Shown piece by piece: positions 23,201 to 34,266 of a stretch of DNA of 64,000 nt. Where the stretch lies: positions 1,605,153 through 1,669,152 of the forward strand of contig PSQN01000001.1 in assembly GCA_002989075.1 (NCBI GenBank), read 5' to 3'. Positions within the stretch are counted from its first letter, which is position 1; each line of letters opens with the position of its first letter. The notes below the pieces were generated by a model that searched no databases, was not told the origin of the DNA, and saw only the letters and a list, made by a program, of their open reading frames with translations. The DNA is from Arthonia radiata. Taxonomy: Eukaryota; Ascomycota; Arthoniomycetes; Arthoniales; Arthoniaceae. The position numbers were made by a program, and so were the translations under genes.

Positions 23201-26200
23201 GGTCTTGGCCGAATCCGACGAAGACATGCTGGCAGCCTTGCCACCAGACATACAGGCCGAAGCTCGAGCCCTCGGTGGCCATCGTCGCCGCGGTGCTGTT
23301 CCGTCCACCTTGCTAGGTCGAGCTGCAGGCCTTTCGTTTGGGAGGGGCCCTCTTGGTCATGACCCGGGCTTGCAAGGTCGCAACGAAGGCGAAAAGCGAC
23401 AGCGGACTCCCATCGTACAAATGCTCGACAAAGCCGGGATCGCAGGACTTTTGCGTTTGATGTTTGTCTCGATGAACCCTCATTCTCGGGGCACTTTGAA
23501 CAGTGTCCTTTTGAATGTGTGCGGCAATCGCCAGACTCGAAGTGAAGTCATCAATGGTCTTTTATCGATTCTTCAAGATGGCAGTGCCGATGTTCACGCC
23601 GTCGAGCGTTGCTTCAGTCAGCTCACGTTGAAAGCCAAGCAACAGCCTCTGCCAAAGACTCCTCAGAAAAAGACGCCACCTCCACCCTTCGCACAGAGTG
23701 ATGTTTCACCGAATGTGGTGATGGATCAGAGTTTGACGGCCCTCAACTTTCTCGCGTCTGCCATTGCGCACATTCCTCATTTCTTTGTCACAGAGCACGA
23801 TGTGGTTGGTTCTGCGAAGGGCAAGGCTAGCCGCAAGGGCAAAGCAAAAGACACCAAGGCGGGCAGATATCCGTTCATGGTGTTGGTGGGACTTCTAGAA
23901 CGTGAAGTTGTCATCAACAATTCGAGCAACCTTGATCTCCTGTCTGGCCTCCTGGCGCAAATCACGCAACCTCTCAATAACATCGGGAAGAACGACAGAA
24001 GCGAAAAGAAGGATAAGAAAGAGGGGGCTCCTTCGCCTGAGCCACGACCAGATAATGAACCTGGGCACCAGCCGGAGCCGACAGCGCACCTCGGTACGCA
24101 ATCAAGCCCAGAAGTGGCCATGCCAGACACGAGTGAAGAGACTACAGATGTGCTGGCCACCGAGGTCCCAGCGACTTCCGCAAACACCGACGAATCGAGT
24201 AACGATGCATCTGACAACGCTCAGGCAAATGTCGAAGGCGGGTCTTCGAAGCCGAAAGAAGATACCAAGACGACGAAGAAGGCACGCACTCTCTCAGCTC
24301 CTGACGTTCCCGCCGAACTTCTCAAACCTGTTGTTAACATGATAATGTCACGAGAGTGCAACAGCAAAGTGTTTCAATCCGCGATCGCAAGCATGAACAG
24401 CCTCGCGAATATTGACGGAGCCCGGTCAATCTTCAAACACGAGCTCATCGAACAAGCACGCACTCTTGCTCAGACCATCCAAGCAAGGCTTGGGTCGCTC
24501 GTCAAGCCCTTGCAATCGGCCGAGACGGAGATCGATGCGCAAAGCCTTGCGCTCGCCGAGCTATCACCAACCGGCTCAGATCAGACCAAATTTCATCGGA
24601 TCCTGACCGCGCTTGACTATCTCTTCCAGTCTGAGATCAAAGCAAAACAAAAGCAAGCAGACGAGGCAGGTGCGGCAAGCGCAGCAGATGGTAAAGACGA
24701 GCTCATGAACCTTTACGAGGAGTCCTCATTCATGTCTATCTGGAACAGACTCAGCGATGTGCTCAATGCCATCAAGCGCTCGGAGTCGTACTTCTTCTTC
24801 AACGTTGCGACCATCCTGCTATCACTCGTGGAGAGTCTCATGCTTGTTTGCAAGCGTATTTCGCTCACCGATAGCTCTTTGATAAGGAGGCAGACTGGCG
24901 AGTCTGTTGAGCCGCACGACATGCCATCGGTCTTCTTCTCATTCACTAATCAGCATCGCAAGATTCTCAACGAGCTAGTCCGTCACAACCCCAAGCTGAT
25001 GAGCAACAACTTCTCCGTGCTCATCAACAACTCGGGCGTCCTGGAGTTCGATAACAAGCGTAGTTACTTTACCCGCCGCCTACATCACCGTGGGAGCGAC
25101 ACGCGGCACTATCCTCATCCATCGCTTCAGCTACATATCCGACGTGACCAGGTCTTCTTGGACTCGTACAAGAATCTGCACTACAAGAGTGCGCAAGAAA
25201 TTAAGTATGGCAAGTTCAACATCCGCTTCCACAATGAGGAAGGCGTCGATGCCGGCGGTGTCACACGGGAGTGGTTCCAGGTGCTTGCTCGGCAGATGTT
25301 CAACCCCGACTACGCTTTGTTCAACCCGGTTGCGTCTGATCGCACGACGTTCCACCCCAACACGCTCAGCTGGGTCAATCCTGAGCATCTGTCTTTCTTC
25401 AAGTTCATTGGTCGCATCATCGGCAAAGCGCTCTATGAGAATCGCGTGCTGGACTGCCATTTCAGCCGAGCTGTCTACAAGAAGATCCTTGGCCAACCTG
25501 TGTCTATCAAAGACATGGAGACCGTAGACTTGGACTACAGCAAGAACATGCAGTGGATGCTGACCAATGACATCACCGACATTATCACAGAGACCTTCTC
25601 CATTACCGTTGACAAATTTGGCGTGGAAGAAGTGATTGATTTGATCCCGAATGGACGCAACATCCCCGTCACGGAAGAGAATAAGGAAGAGTACGTGCGA
25701 AAGGTGATGGAGTTCCGCCTGACAGGCTCAGTCTCGGAGCAGCTGGACAGCTTCTTGCAAGGCTTCTACGATATTGTGCCCACGGAGCTCATTTCCATCT
25801 TCGATGAAGGAGAGCTCGAGTTGCTCATCTCGGGAATGCCAGATGTTGACGTCGACGACTGGCGAGCGAACACCGACTACCACAATTACAACGCGTCATC
25901 GCCACAGATCCAGTGGTTCTGGCGCGCTGTTCGCTCCTTTGACAAGGAAGAGCGCGCACGTCTACTTCAGTTCGTCACTGGCACTGGGAAAGTACCTCTC
26001 AATGGCTTCAAGGAGCTCGAGGGCATGAACGGCTTTACGCGCTTCAGCATTCACAAGGATTATGGTAGCCACGATCGACTGCCTAGCTCACACACTTGCT
26101 TCAATCAACTCGATCTGCCGGAATACGATAGCTACGAGCAGCTGCGTAAGGGTCTCTACACGGCCATGACGACGGGTAATGATCATTTTGGCTTCGCTTA

Positions 26201-26201
26201 A
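14233..26201 (+). CDS. TOM1: Giant HECT-type E3 ubiquitin ligase, TOM1/HUWE1 family
   Basis: Exon 1 is 14233-14280 (MGKIRKQSSPHNDISL); a 53-nt intron (14281-14333, GTAAGC..CTAG) joins in frame to exon 2, 14334-26201, giving about 3971 residues, a usual length for the family. The order is: armadillo-like DUF908 and DUF913 regions (about 140-940), a UBA-like segment (about 1390-1430, DKGFDEDLAREALYRCMG), a long Asp/Glu-rich stretch (about 2285-2525) ending in a His cluster, a charged coiled coil (about 2740-2800), and ubiquitin-binding LEALPEELREEV / LEALPPDIREEI / LAALPPDIQAEA repeats (about 2860-3000). A C-terminal HECT domain (about 3610-3971) follows. The catalytic Cys is in SSHTCFNQLDLPEYDSYEQL (Cys about 3938, codon at 26097). 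In yeast and animals this ligase marks excess ribosomal proteins, histones and other nuclear proteins for degradation. No break is seen. Confidence 0.95.
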
Positions 26202-26859
26202 GCTGCCCGAGGTGACGAGCGACGCACGGACAGTGGGAAAGAGAAATGGAAAGGGAAATGGAGAGGCGCAAAGGCTGAGAACCAATGAAGAGCATATAAT
26301 ATCTGCATCAGTGGGATTAGGGCACTCAGATGGCACCGGCGTTGAGGGAATTGTACGATACCATGAGATTGCATTGCCGGAGCTGGGCAAACTGTCATAT
26401 CGATCGCGGGAGGCAGGTGGTTCAGTAGCATGGCAACTTGGAGTGCAGGCTGATGTTGTCATGCTTACGCCACCATTCGCTCAATTAGTACATAGCACAG
26501 CAAATACTATCCTCCGCAAACATGCTCATCTTTCAGAAGCTTCAACGCCTGTCCCAGGGTGGGCTAGAGCCTACGACCGCGTCACTGCTGGCGGCCCTGT
26601 CCGTCCCGCTCAACGTCGTCGTCTTTGACTGAGCACATCGTGAAACAAACCGTATGTAATGCCTCACTCGCCGAGCCCTCAACAAAACCAGTCGCGTGCT
26701 CCTCTTCTTCTCACGGCTTGCATCCTCTGCTTCTTCCAGTCTCTCGCTTCATCGCTCTCGTGCCTTCCATAGCCTTTCTCATTCGTTCAATCCGCCTTCA
26801 ACTCTTCAACTCACTCTTCCACTCTTCAACCCTTCGACTCCGTCTCAGATCAAGATAAA
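26202..26859. promoter_or_regulatory. Intergenic: TOM1 3' UTR and promoter of the first KP4-like gene
   Basis: About 660 bp without a gene. The final 150 bp are strongly C/T-rich with repeated CTCTTCAAC-type motifs, a typical strong fungal 5' leader ending at the ATG at 26860. Confidence 0.5.
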
Positions 26860-27680
26860 ATGCAGTTCACCACCCTCCTTACCGCCGTCCTCGCCACGGC
26901 TGGAGTCGCCACCGCCAATGCTATCCCGGAGCTCATGGGCAAGCGGGATCACGAGGCTAATTGCAAGGGCAGTGGGCTTTGCAAGAAGGTTGGGAAGCTC
27001 AGTGTGTTGGCGGAGATGAGTTTGACTATTGTGAGTGCATGTTTGAGCTTGGAGGTGTGGTTGGGAGGTGACTGGCTTGTCGTGTGATGCTCTGTGTTAG
27101 AGCACAATGCGCTGCATTCGACCTTTGATGCACTGGTGATGCGTAGCATACTACAGATGATCAGACAGGACTGGAGCAGCAAGACACAATGCTAACGCGT
27201 CCACAGAGCGCCACCCTCGCGTCCAATCCCCAGCTCGCCGCGCACCAGTACGCCTATGTGAGTTTGCTCTCCCCTTCTCCTCGTCGCCTCCTAACACACT
27301 TCCAGCGCGACAGGGTCATCTGCCGCGCCCACAGCACCAAGCTCTTCTGCGCCTTCTGGCAGGGCCCCAAGGACGTCGAGAAAAGCGCCATAGCCGGCAG
27401 CTTGGAGGACGCCCTCGCGAATATCAACGAGCTCATCGAGCTTGACTGCCAGACCTGCGGGTCCATCCCGTGGAGCGGCGACAAGGACGCCGAGTTCACG
27501 GTCAATGCCGTCAATCCCCATGACTTCTTTGGGGATAACGATAAGTGCGTTGTTGAGGATACGGCCGTGCTGTGCCCGTTCACAAACCTGAGTGGTGTTG
27601 TGAGTTTCTGGTGGTGAAATGGGGGTGGAAATGTGTGCTGACCAGTGCAGGTCAATGCTCCCACTATTCCGGAGGCTTGA
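26860..27680 (+). CDS. KP4-like small secreted cysteine-rich protein (copy 1 of 3)
   Basis: Four exons are inferred: 26860-27030, 27207-27257, 27306-27599 and 27651-27680, with introns of 176, 48 and 51 nt that have GTGAGT donors and CTAAC/CTGAC branch sites. The product is about 181 residues. It has a signal peptide (MQFTTLLTAVLATAGVATANA), a KR processing site, then the KP4 signature: NCKGSGLC, ICRAH, FCAFWQ, CQTCGSIPW and EFTVNAVN, with spaced cysteines. KP4 is the calcium-channel-blocking killer toxin first found in the Ustilago maydis P4 virus; related chromosomal genes occur in many ascomycetes, and some affect plant roots or rival fungi. The gene looks whole. It heads a tandem trio. 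The last short exon is the least certain part; reading on through the third donor gives a slightly different tail. Confidence 0.75.
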
Positions 27681-28390
27681 TGGGGCTCCAGGTTCCATCG
27701 TAAGTTACATTGTTCGTGTATGAAGGGCTGTACTAATCTTCCGTGAGCAGCTCCGTCGTCTGTGGCCGTTGCGTGTTGGAAGGAGCTGGTACTTGGGCGG
27801 CATGCGGGCCGATGCGACGAATGTGCAATACAGTGACAGGAAGCAAACGATACCTCTGCTAGGATCCATGTCGCAAGGGGATGTCCAGAGGTATGTTGAG
27901 GAGTTTGTGCGATACACAGATGGTCGTCTGGAGCATCCATCTAAGCGTGTACAATAATTTGTCGGTGAATGGAAGAAGTCGAATTTGCAGCACTCCTTTG
28001 TTCTCTGAAGAAGATGATTGACGTCCGCTATACCCCAGCATTTCCAACTTGTGACATGTAACATGGCATCTGGTGAATGTTGAATGCGAGATGTTGAGCC
28101 ATCTCATCCCTTGACTTTCTGTGGATCCCAAACGCATGAAGGGTGCCAGACCGTCTCGTCTCTAGATTGCGAGATACCAGAGAGTCGTGTGCATCAACGT
28201 GATTGTGACGTGACGCTTGTCTGAGCGTACGCACCTAACCTCAAGGATTTGCAATGCCGGATAGCAGAGGCTCCCTCTTCCTTGAGTGCTTTGCTCCTTA
28301 CCGCGCTATTCACATCGACGGTTTAGAATCCAGCCCGAATCAACCTGTTCTTCTCGAACTATCAAGTACCTACGCAACTCGCACTACACC
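27681..28390. promoter_or_regulatory. Intergenic between KP4-like copies 1 and 2
   Basis: 710 bp without a convincing gene. It presumably holds the 3' UTR of copy 1 and the promoter of copy 2. Nothing conserved with the other KP4 promoters is obvious except a short pyrimidine-rich leader. Confidence 0.45.
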
Positions 28391-28926
28391 ATGAGAATCT
28401 TCGGCCTCCTCGCTGCGATTCTCGCCGCCAGCAGTGTTGCCACGGCCAAAGGATTCAGACGGAACTGTAAAGGCAGTGGTCTTTGCAGGAACGAGAAAAT
28501 GGGGCCAGTGCTAATAGAACTCCACCGAGTGATGGTATGTTTCAGCGCGTCTTCATCATTGTGTTTCAAGCCTGCTCAACGCAAACTAACACTTTCTCCT
28601 AGACTGATAAAATCGCCGAATGCCCTGCCAGTGCAGATTGGCCGTACAAGTGGGGCCAAAAAGTCGCCTGTCGATATGTCGAGAAGCCTCCCAAGTATTA
28701 TTGCGCCTTTTGGCAATACGGCCGCAAGCCTGAGGACGCCTGTGCGGGAACGTTAGAGCAAGCTAAGGAACACATTGAGGATCTCATGGCCGCAGGTTGT
28801 GAAAGCTGTGGAAGCGTGCCCTGTGGGGACCCCCTCGGAACGTCGTACGTGGGGGAGTTCACTGTGAATGTGGTGGACGGAGTTCCGGGAAGGTGCGCCC
28901 TCGAGGGAGCTGAGGTATGCTGCTGA
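28391..28926 (+). CDS. KP4-like small secreted cysteine-rich protein (copy 2 of 3)
   Basis: Two exons are inferred: 28391-28534 and 28603-28926, with a 68-nt intron (GTATGT donor, ACTAAC branch site). The product is about 155 residues. The signal peptide is MRIFGLLAAILAASSVATA. The mature part keeps the family core NCKGSGLC, ACRYV, YYCAFWQYG, CESCGSVPC and EFTVNVVDG, and has additional cysteines (AECPAS, EDACAG, terminal CC) that the other two lack, so it may form extra disulfides. The intron sits at the same place and phase (0) as intron 1 of the neighbours, showing descent by duplication. It looks whole. Function (toxin, effector or antifungal) is inferred from the family only. Confidence 0.75.
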
Positions 28927-29983
28927 GGCGCCTTTGCTGTGGACGGTTGTCAAATGCTCCTGTATACCACGTTGATGAACGACCTTGGTGGAAGTTGTGC
29001 CGACTTTAAATCGTGCAGAATAGGCGTAAGAGGAGAGAGAAGGCGCTGGTAAAGTCTGCCACTTCAAAAGATGGCGCTAATGGGGCAGATCTGTATCACG
29101 AATGAGGAATGTAACTGCCAGTCGCCCATTTGACACGCTGAGCCTGACAATTTGGCGGCAGACGTGTGCCCATTTCAATGGAAACATCGTGCCGAGACAC
29201 CGCTACACAACGCTTTCAACGAAGGGACGGGAAGCGCCCTGTGACTGATCTCTCATCGAAGCCAATGCCGCGGGAAATGCAGCCTTGAAGAGCCTGATCT
29301 AGACTGATCTCTCGGCGACTCAACAATGACGGCAAAGCTGCGATGCTCCACTTTGCTGCATTCAAACTGCCAGTCGGGCGGCTGATAAACAGCGACTCAA
29401 CGATAACGGCAGAGGCGCGATGCAGAGTCGTGATGCTCCGCTTTGCTGCGTTCGGACTGCTACTTGAGCGCCTAATATACTGCTAATGTCGGCAAAGCCG
29501 CGATGTTCCGCTTTGCTGCATTCAGACCGCCAGCTGAGCGCCGACTTTCCGTGTTTGGAGAAAAACGGCGTAAAATGCCTGGGGACGTACGTTGACAACA
29601 AGCTGGCAAAGTACTTTCGATGGGCGGGAATTTCTTCATGTAGTTGCGATGGAATGAAAAAATCTTGTCGCTCGCGCAGCAGTTGCAGCATCACAATATC
29701 AGGATGCTTGCTTGATCAAGCCAGGACAGTGAACCTTGGATCCATAAATCTCAGCTGTATGCAATCATTCAAAATTTCTCTCCAATTATGGGTTCCAATG
29801 CGCATCTCGAACGTCTGATGTGGATACATCCCAGGAGGCCTCTGATCCCCAGCGCACGCACTCTGCGCGTCAGAGCACTTACCTAGAGTGGAGAATGTCA
29901 GAGCGCAGCTGCTACTGAAAGGAATCACTTCGTTTCTAAGATTGAGTCCCTTCACCATACAGACTTTTCGTCAGATCAATACA
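28927..29983. promoter_or_regulatory. Intergenic between KP4-like copies 2 and 3
   Basis: About 1.06 kb with no gene. Its main content is the degenerate tandem repeat at 29315-29543. The final 80 bp form the leader of copy 3. Confidence 0.5.
29315..29543. repeat. Three degenerate tandem repeats of about 75-85 bp
   Basis: Copies start near 29315, 29392 and 29478. They share the ordered core GGCAAAGC.GCGATG, TGCTCC.CTTTGCTGC.TTC and CTGCCAG/GAGCG, with substitutions and one small insertion in copy 2. The copies are too diverged for recent slippage. The block lies between KP4-like copies 2 and 3. Confidence 0.65.
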
Positions 29984-30669
29984 ATGCAGTTCACCACAGT
30001 CCTCGCAGCACTTCTTGCCGCGGCCGGTACGGCGACGACGAGCGCAATACCAGCATCCCAAATGTTTTCCGACAGAAACACGACGTTGCAAGCTCGTGAT
30101 CACAATTTTGCGCCCAATTGCCACGGCAGCGGTCTTTGTGTCAAGCGTCCTCATGGATCCATACTGACTGAAATGAGAGACGAAATCGTACGTATAGCAT
30201 TTCGAGATTAGTTAGTGGCTCGCACTGACCTTGCCAGAACAAACACATCCGCGAGCACCCTGGCTCGGAATATTACTTGTACGACTGGGGTCAACACGTC
30301 GTATGCTACAACATCAACAGAATGATACCACATTGCGCCTATTTCCAAGTTGCAAGCAAGAGGTGGAGGGACGCCTATCCCGGCGGGCACACGCTACAGA
30401 CAGCGCTTTACTACGTCAACCGCCTGATCGACGAGGAACACTGCCAGAGCTGTGGCAGCATCCCAGACGAAGAGGTGCCAGACGCGCAATTTACAGTCAA
30501 CGCGGCCCACCACCAAGATGAGAAGTGCGTCAATCTGCGAGCAAGCGTGTGCACGTAAGTCATGCGATTTTCGCAATGTGTAGCAGAGACAGGCTAACAA
30601 CAATGCAGGCCAAGAATAGATCCCGACAAAGTTGTGGGCTCAGGCACCGAGGACGAGGCCTCGACATAA
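29984..30669 (+). CDS. KP4-like small secreted cysteine-rich protein (copy 3 of 3)
   Basis: Three exons are inferred: 29984-30187, 30238-30554 and 30609-30669, with introns of 50 nt (GTACGT) and 54 nt (GTAAGT, GCTAAC branch site). The product is about 193 residues. The start MQFTTVLAALLAAAGTATTS closely resembles that of copy 1, indicating these two are the nearest relatives. The core is PNCHGSGLC, VVCYNI, HCAYFQ, CQSCGSIPDEE and QFTVNAA. Intron 1 has the same position and phase as in copies 1 and 2. If the second intron is kept, the protein ends two residues after VC; splicing adds an acidic 20-residue tail. It looks whole. Secretion is expected; the target is unknown. Confidence 0.75.
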
Positions 30670-31300
30670 GGCGTCCCCTCGAAACCCAGCATTTTGGGGC
30701 ACGCCAGGCTCCTCGTACTGGATTATGTGTTAGGAGTACTGTGATGTGCAATTCAGAAGTGACTGCATGGCTTACGGTTCAGGGTCGTTGGTTGGGTGTG
30801 TGGACTTAATCTGGATTTGAACACCGGCGGCTTCTGGGTTTCAAGTGTAGACTCTGTGAATGGCGATCTGTGTCCTTCAGTAGTCCGGCGCCATTTTCCC
30901 TTTACTGGAAATTAGTATAGATCAAGAGTGCAACGCACTCCAGCTTTCAATGCGTCAGCTGCAGCGGTGTCCGTGGCTATATTGCGATGAATGTTGTCAG
31001 TACTTACAAACGAGCCATCCTTCGAAACTTTTAGCTACGCTGCACCCAGGTCTGGCCCATGTTCATTGCTCTGTGGCGATGTCGGCCTATTTCTATCCAG
31101 CAATCGACGATCTGATCATACATTAATAATCAGGGTAGATTGCTACTGTCGGGCGTTGGCAGCTACTTCTTCTTTTACTCCTGCTGGTTTCGTTGTTGCC
31201 AAATTCGCTTACATTTGGGGAAAGCGCTGTTTCTGTTACCGCCGGCATAATACTCTGCCAGCTTGCTGAGGACATACCTCCTCACACATGAACGCCACTC
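30670..31300. other. Intergenic, nothing recognised
   Basis: 630 bp downstream of the KP4-like cluster. Short frames exist on both strands, but none shows a family pattern or coherent splicing. Confidence 0.4.
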
Positions 31301-31436
31301 TTCTCTGATCACCATTCTTCTCTGATCACCATGCTTCTCTGATCACCATGCTTCTCTGATCACCATGCTTCTCTGATCACCATTCTTCTCTGATCACCAT
31401 TCTTCTCTGATCACCATTCTTCTCTGATCACCATTC
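31301..31436. repeat. 17-bp minisatellite, eight copies
   Basis: The unit TTCTCTGATCACCATTC is repeated eight times without a length change; in three units the last bases read ATGC instead of ATTC. Each unit holds the palindrome TGATCA. Degenerate CACCATTC-type units continue to about 31490. Near-identity of the copies suggests recent expansion. Confidence 0.9.
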
Positions 31437-31914
31437 TTCCAAAAACACCATTCATACCCAAAAACCACTCGTCTCTGGACACCATTCTTCCCCAAGCCTA
31501 TCCTTCCCCTAAGATCACTCTTCTCAGACCCAGTGTTCTCAATGGATCGTATGGGACCCGATGTGGCTCAGTAGCGCACGCTGTCATAACCGCGAGCCAG
31601 ATAATCTAACTTAATCTAATAAGACCGTTAAATACGGGCACACGTGTTGTACTGTATAGATCCGGCAAAACGTTACAGCTAACCCGACCCATCTTCAGTA
31701 AGAGGCAGATCCAGTCTAAGGTCTTACTAGATATCTGCCCCCGATCCAATGAGACCCAATCATTCGGAACACTGCTCCGACCACCAGACTTCTCAAGACA
31801 ATGGACGCTTCCTACCGTGGGCCGGTATTAAGTACCTGCATGTTCCTCACGGGGCTTCGTTCTCACTGGCTCAGTCCATCGTTAAGTCGCTATTATTGAT
31901 ATGGGTCATGCTTT

Positions 31915-32215
31915 TTGAGAGGCTGGATCTCCTTCGGCATCGGTTTCGCTGAGGAGTCAGTGACTTGGGAGTCAAGTACATGGCGCTTTCCAATCTCTAT
32001 GTCGATATTCTGGGGCCTACTGGTACTTGCAGCCCTCCTCTTTGAGCGGGTACCACCGGCGATGGCTCTTCAGAAAGGGCAAGATCGACGAAGCTCGCAA
32101 TGTCTTGTCCGCGCTATATAACGACGATCCGCACTTCTCGAAGCTGCTCTTTCCGAGATTGAGGATTCCCTAGGTTTCAGGTGAGGTAGAGGCTGGGACA
32201 TATTCAAGATGGGAG
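31915..32215 (+). pseudogene. Relic of an MFS sugar transporter
   Basis: Two frames each hold a recognisable piece of a sugar-porter transporter. GWISFGIGFAEESVTW and WRFPISMSIFWGLLVLAALL (31921-32043) match the stretch around TM6. After a frame change near 32045, RRWLFRKGKIDEARNVLSAL with YNDDPHFS (about 32057-32140) matches the start of the cytoplasmic loop. A frame stop follows near 32172. Neither the N-terminal half nor the C-terminal six helices can be found nearby, so this is an internal fragment of a dead host gene. A 15-bp insertion-like ESS sits between SVTW and WRFP. Confidence 0.7.
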
Positions 32216-32652
32216 AGCTCCGACTCGGATTGCCTGAGGCTCGTGTCAAAAACTTCGATGCTCATCGCGGTGAACTGCGAGAGAACAGCAACGCCAGTGG
32301 CAGTCGACGATCTCATACTATAAACGCTCTGTCACGGCAACGCCAGATCGTTAGCCAACAAGCGGTCTTGTTTTCGGACAGAGGGCAGGAACATGGATTC
32401 GAGATTCGAATAGAAAAGAGTTGATGTTAGCACGAAAGCGAAGTCACCGTGAAGACGAACCTCGGCGTCTTCAGCCACCAGATTTGGCGCTCATTGGCGC
32501 CCGGATTTTGGCGGTCTTAAGCCCCGGAAACCGCGTCACAATGAGATCGCTGCTGCCACCAAGCACAATCTCAGAATTGATGCAAACTCCTTGCTCTTCC
32601 AGTTTCTTCAACATGTACGCATCTTTGGCCATTCTTCTCCTTGCAACTGGTC
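32216..32652. promoter_or_regulatory. Intergenic: transporter-relic tail and PRS promoter
   Basis: No gene is supported. Remains of the transporter loop may extend a little way. The final part is the promoter and leader of PRPP synthetase, starting at 32653. Confidence 0.4.
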
Positions 32653-33746
32653 ATGGCGACCAACTCCATCAAGTTGCTTACCGGCAACAGTCATCCTCAG
32701 CTGGCTAAGCTTGTCGCGGACCGGTACGCTCGCTTTTCAGGTCTGAAGCCATGCCCCAGCGACTGACATGACTGCCGCAGGCTAGGCATTGAGCTGGCCA
32801 AGCTTATGGTTTTGCAGTATTCAAATCAAGAAACGAGCGTTACTATTGGCGAGAGCGTCCGTGATGAAGATGGTACGGGCGCACCATTCCACCACAGCAC
32901 TCACAACCTCAAGTCCATGAGTCTAACCACCCCACAGTCTTCATCCTCCAGTCTACCGCTCCCGGTGACATCAACGACGGCATCATGGAACTCCTCATCA
33001 TGATCAACGCCTGCAAAACCGCCTCCGCCCGCCGCATCACCGCCGTCATCCCCAACTTCCCCTACGCCCGCCAGGACAAGAAGGACAAGTCCCGCGCCCC
33101 CATCACCGCCCGCCTCATGGCCAACATGCTCCAGACCGCCGGCTGCAACCATATCATCACCATGGATTTGCACGCCTCGCAGATCCAGGGCTTCTTCAAC
33201 GTCCCCGTCGATAATCTGTACGCTGAGCCTAGCACGCTCAAGTGGATCAAGGAGCATTTTCCGGATTGGAAGAGGGACTGCGTGATTGTGAGTCCGGATG
33301 CGGGCGGCGCGAAGAGGGCGACGAGTATCGCGGATGGGTTGGATCTGGGGTTTGCGCTGATACATAAGGAGCGCGCGAGGCCGAATGAGGTCAGTCGCAT
33401 GGTACTTGTGGGCGACGTGCGCGACCGTGTTGCGATTATTGTGGACGATATGGCGGATACATGTGGGACGTTGGCCAAAGCCAGCGATGTCGTGCTGGAT
33501 AATGGCGCCCGTGAGGCCATTGCGATCGTCACGCATGGAATATTGAGTGGGAGGGCAACGGAGATCCTGAACGGCAGTCGTCTAAAGAAGTTGGTAGTGA
33601 CAAACACAGTGCCACATCACGACAAAAAGGAGCGGTGCGATCGCATAGAGACGATTGACATCAGTGCGACGATCGCTGAGGCATGCAGGAGGACGCATAA
33701 CGGGGAGAGTGTGTCCTATCTGTTCAAGCATGCACCCCCGGAATGA
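32653..33746 (+). CDS. PRS: Ribose-phosphate pyrophosphokinase (PRPP synthetase)
   Basis: Three exons are inferred: 32653-32723, 32781-32872 and 32938-33746, with introns of 57 and 65 nt, giving 323 residues, the usual length. The protein begins [20 protein letters not shown]. It makes PRPP from ribose 5-phosphate and ATP, feeding purine, pyrimidine, histidine, tryptophan and NAD synthesis in the cytosol. Visible motifs are the ATP-binding loop [16 protein letters not shown], the ribose/Mg site [23 protein letters not shown], and the PRPP-binding loop [14 protein letters not shown] near the C-terminal third. Both splice joins restore conserved sequence ([22 protein letters not shown]), which supports the model. 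Fungi carry several PRS paralogues acting as heteromers; which one this is cannot be told here. Confidence 0.95.
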
Positions 33747-34266
33747 GTGGGTCAAAACAGGAAGAGATGCTGCTGCTCTGGCGCTGCTTGGTAATTGAGC
33801 TCTGCATTGTCTGACAACGGGGCATTGATGCCTGTGTGTCTTCCCGAATCACACCATTGGAAAGTTGATATTGTGCAGAGCATTTCATCGGCAGACTCTT
33901 ACTGCTTAATTAGATTGTGCATGCGTTCCATAGATGCTCACACGAGGGCGCTGGTGACACGAGGGTGAATGGCCAGAGGACCCAGCAATATGATTCGGAA
34001 CCCAGAAGCAAATCTACTGACCGTGCGCCGCCATTATGAGCAAACGGAAAAGATCTTGTTTCGCCGTTCTTCAATTGCTATTGTATACGAACGCATCGCT
34101 ATCAGACGCGTTCGAATGGACAATGGTACCATCGGAAATGGCTCTGAGATGCCGCGTAGTAGAGTCCACCCGCTGCTCTGCTCATCTGGCCTGCTGTGGT
34201 TTCCTCTCGCGTCCATTCGCGCGAACAGTGATTCCATCCCCACCATCGCAACTACAAGTTGCCACT
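33747..34266. other. Convergent 3' region between PRS and RPS6
   Basis: 520 bp between two converging stop codons; it holds both 3' UTRs. No terminator motif or gene was recognised. Confidence 0.5.
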
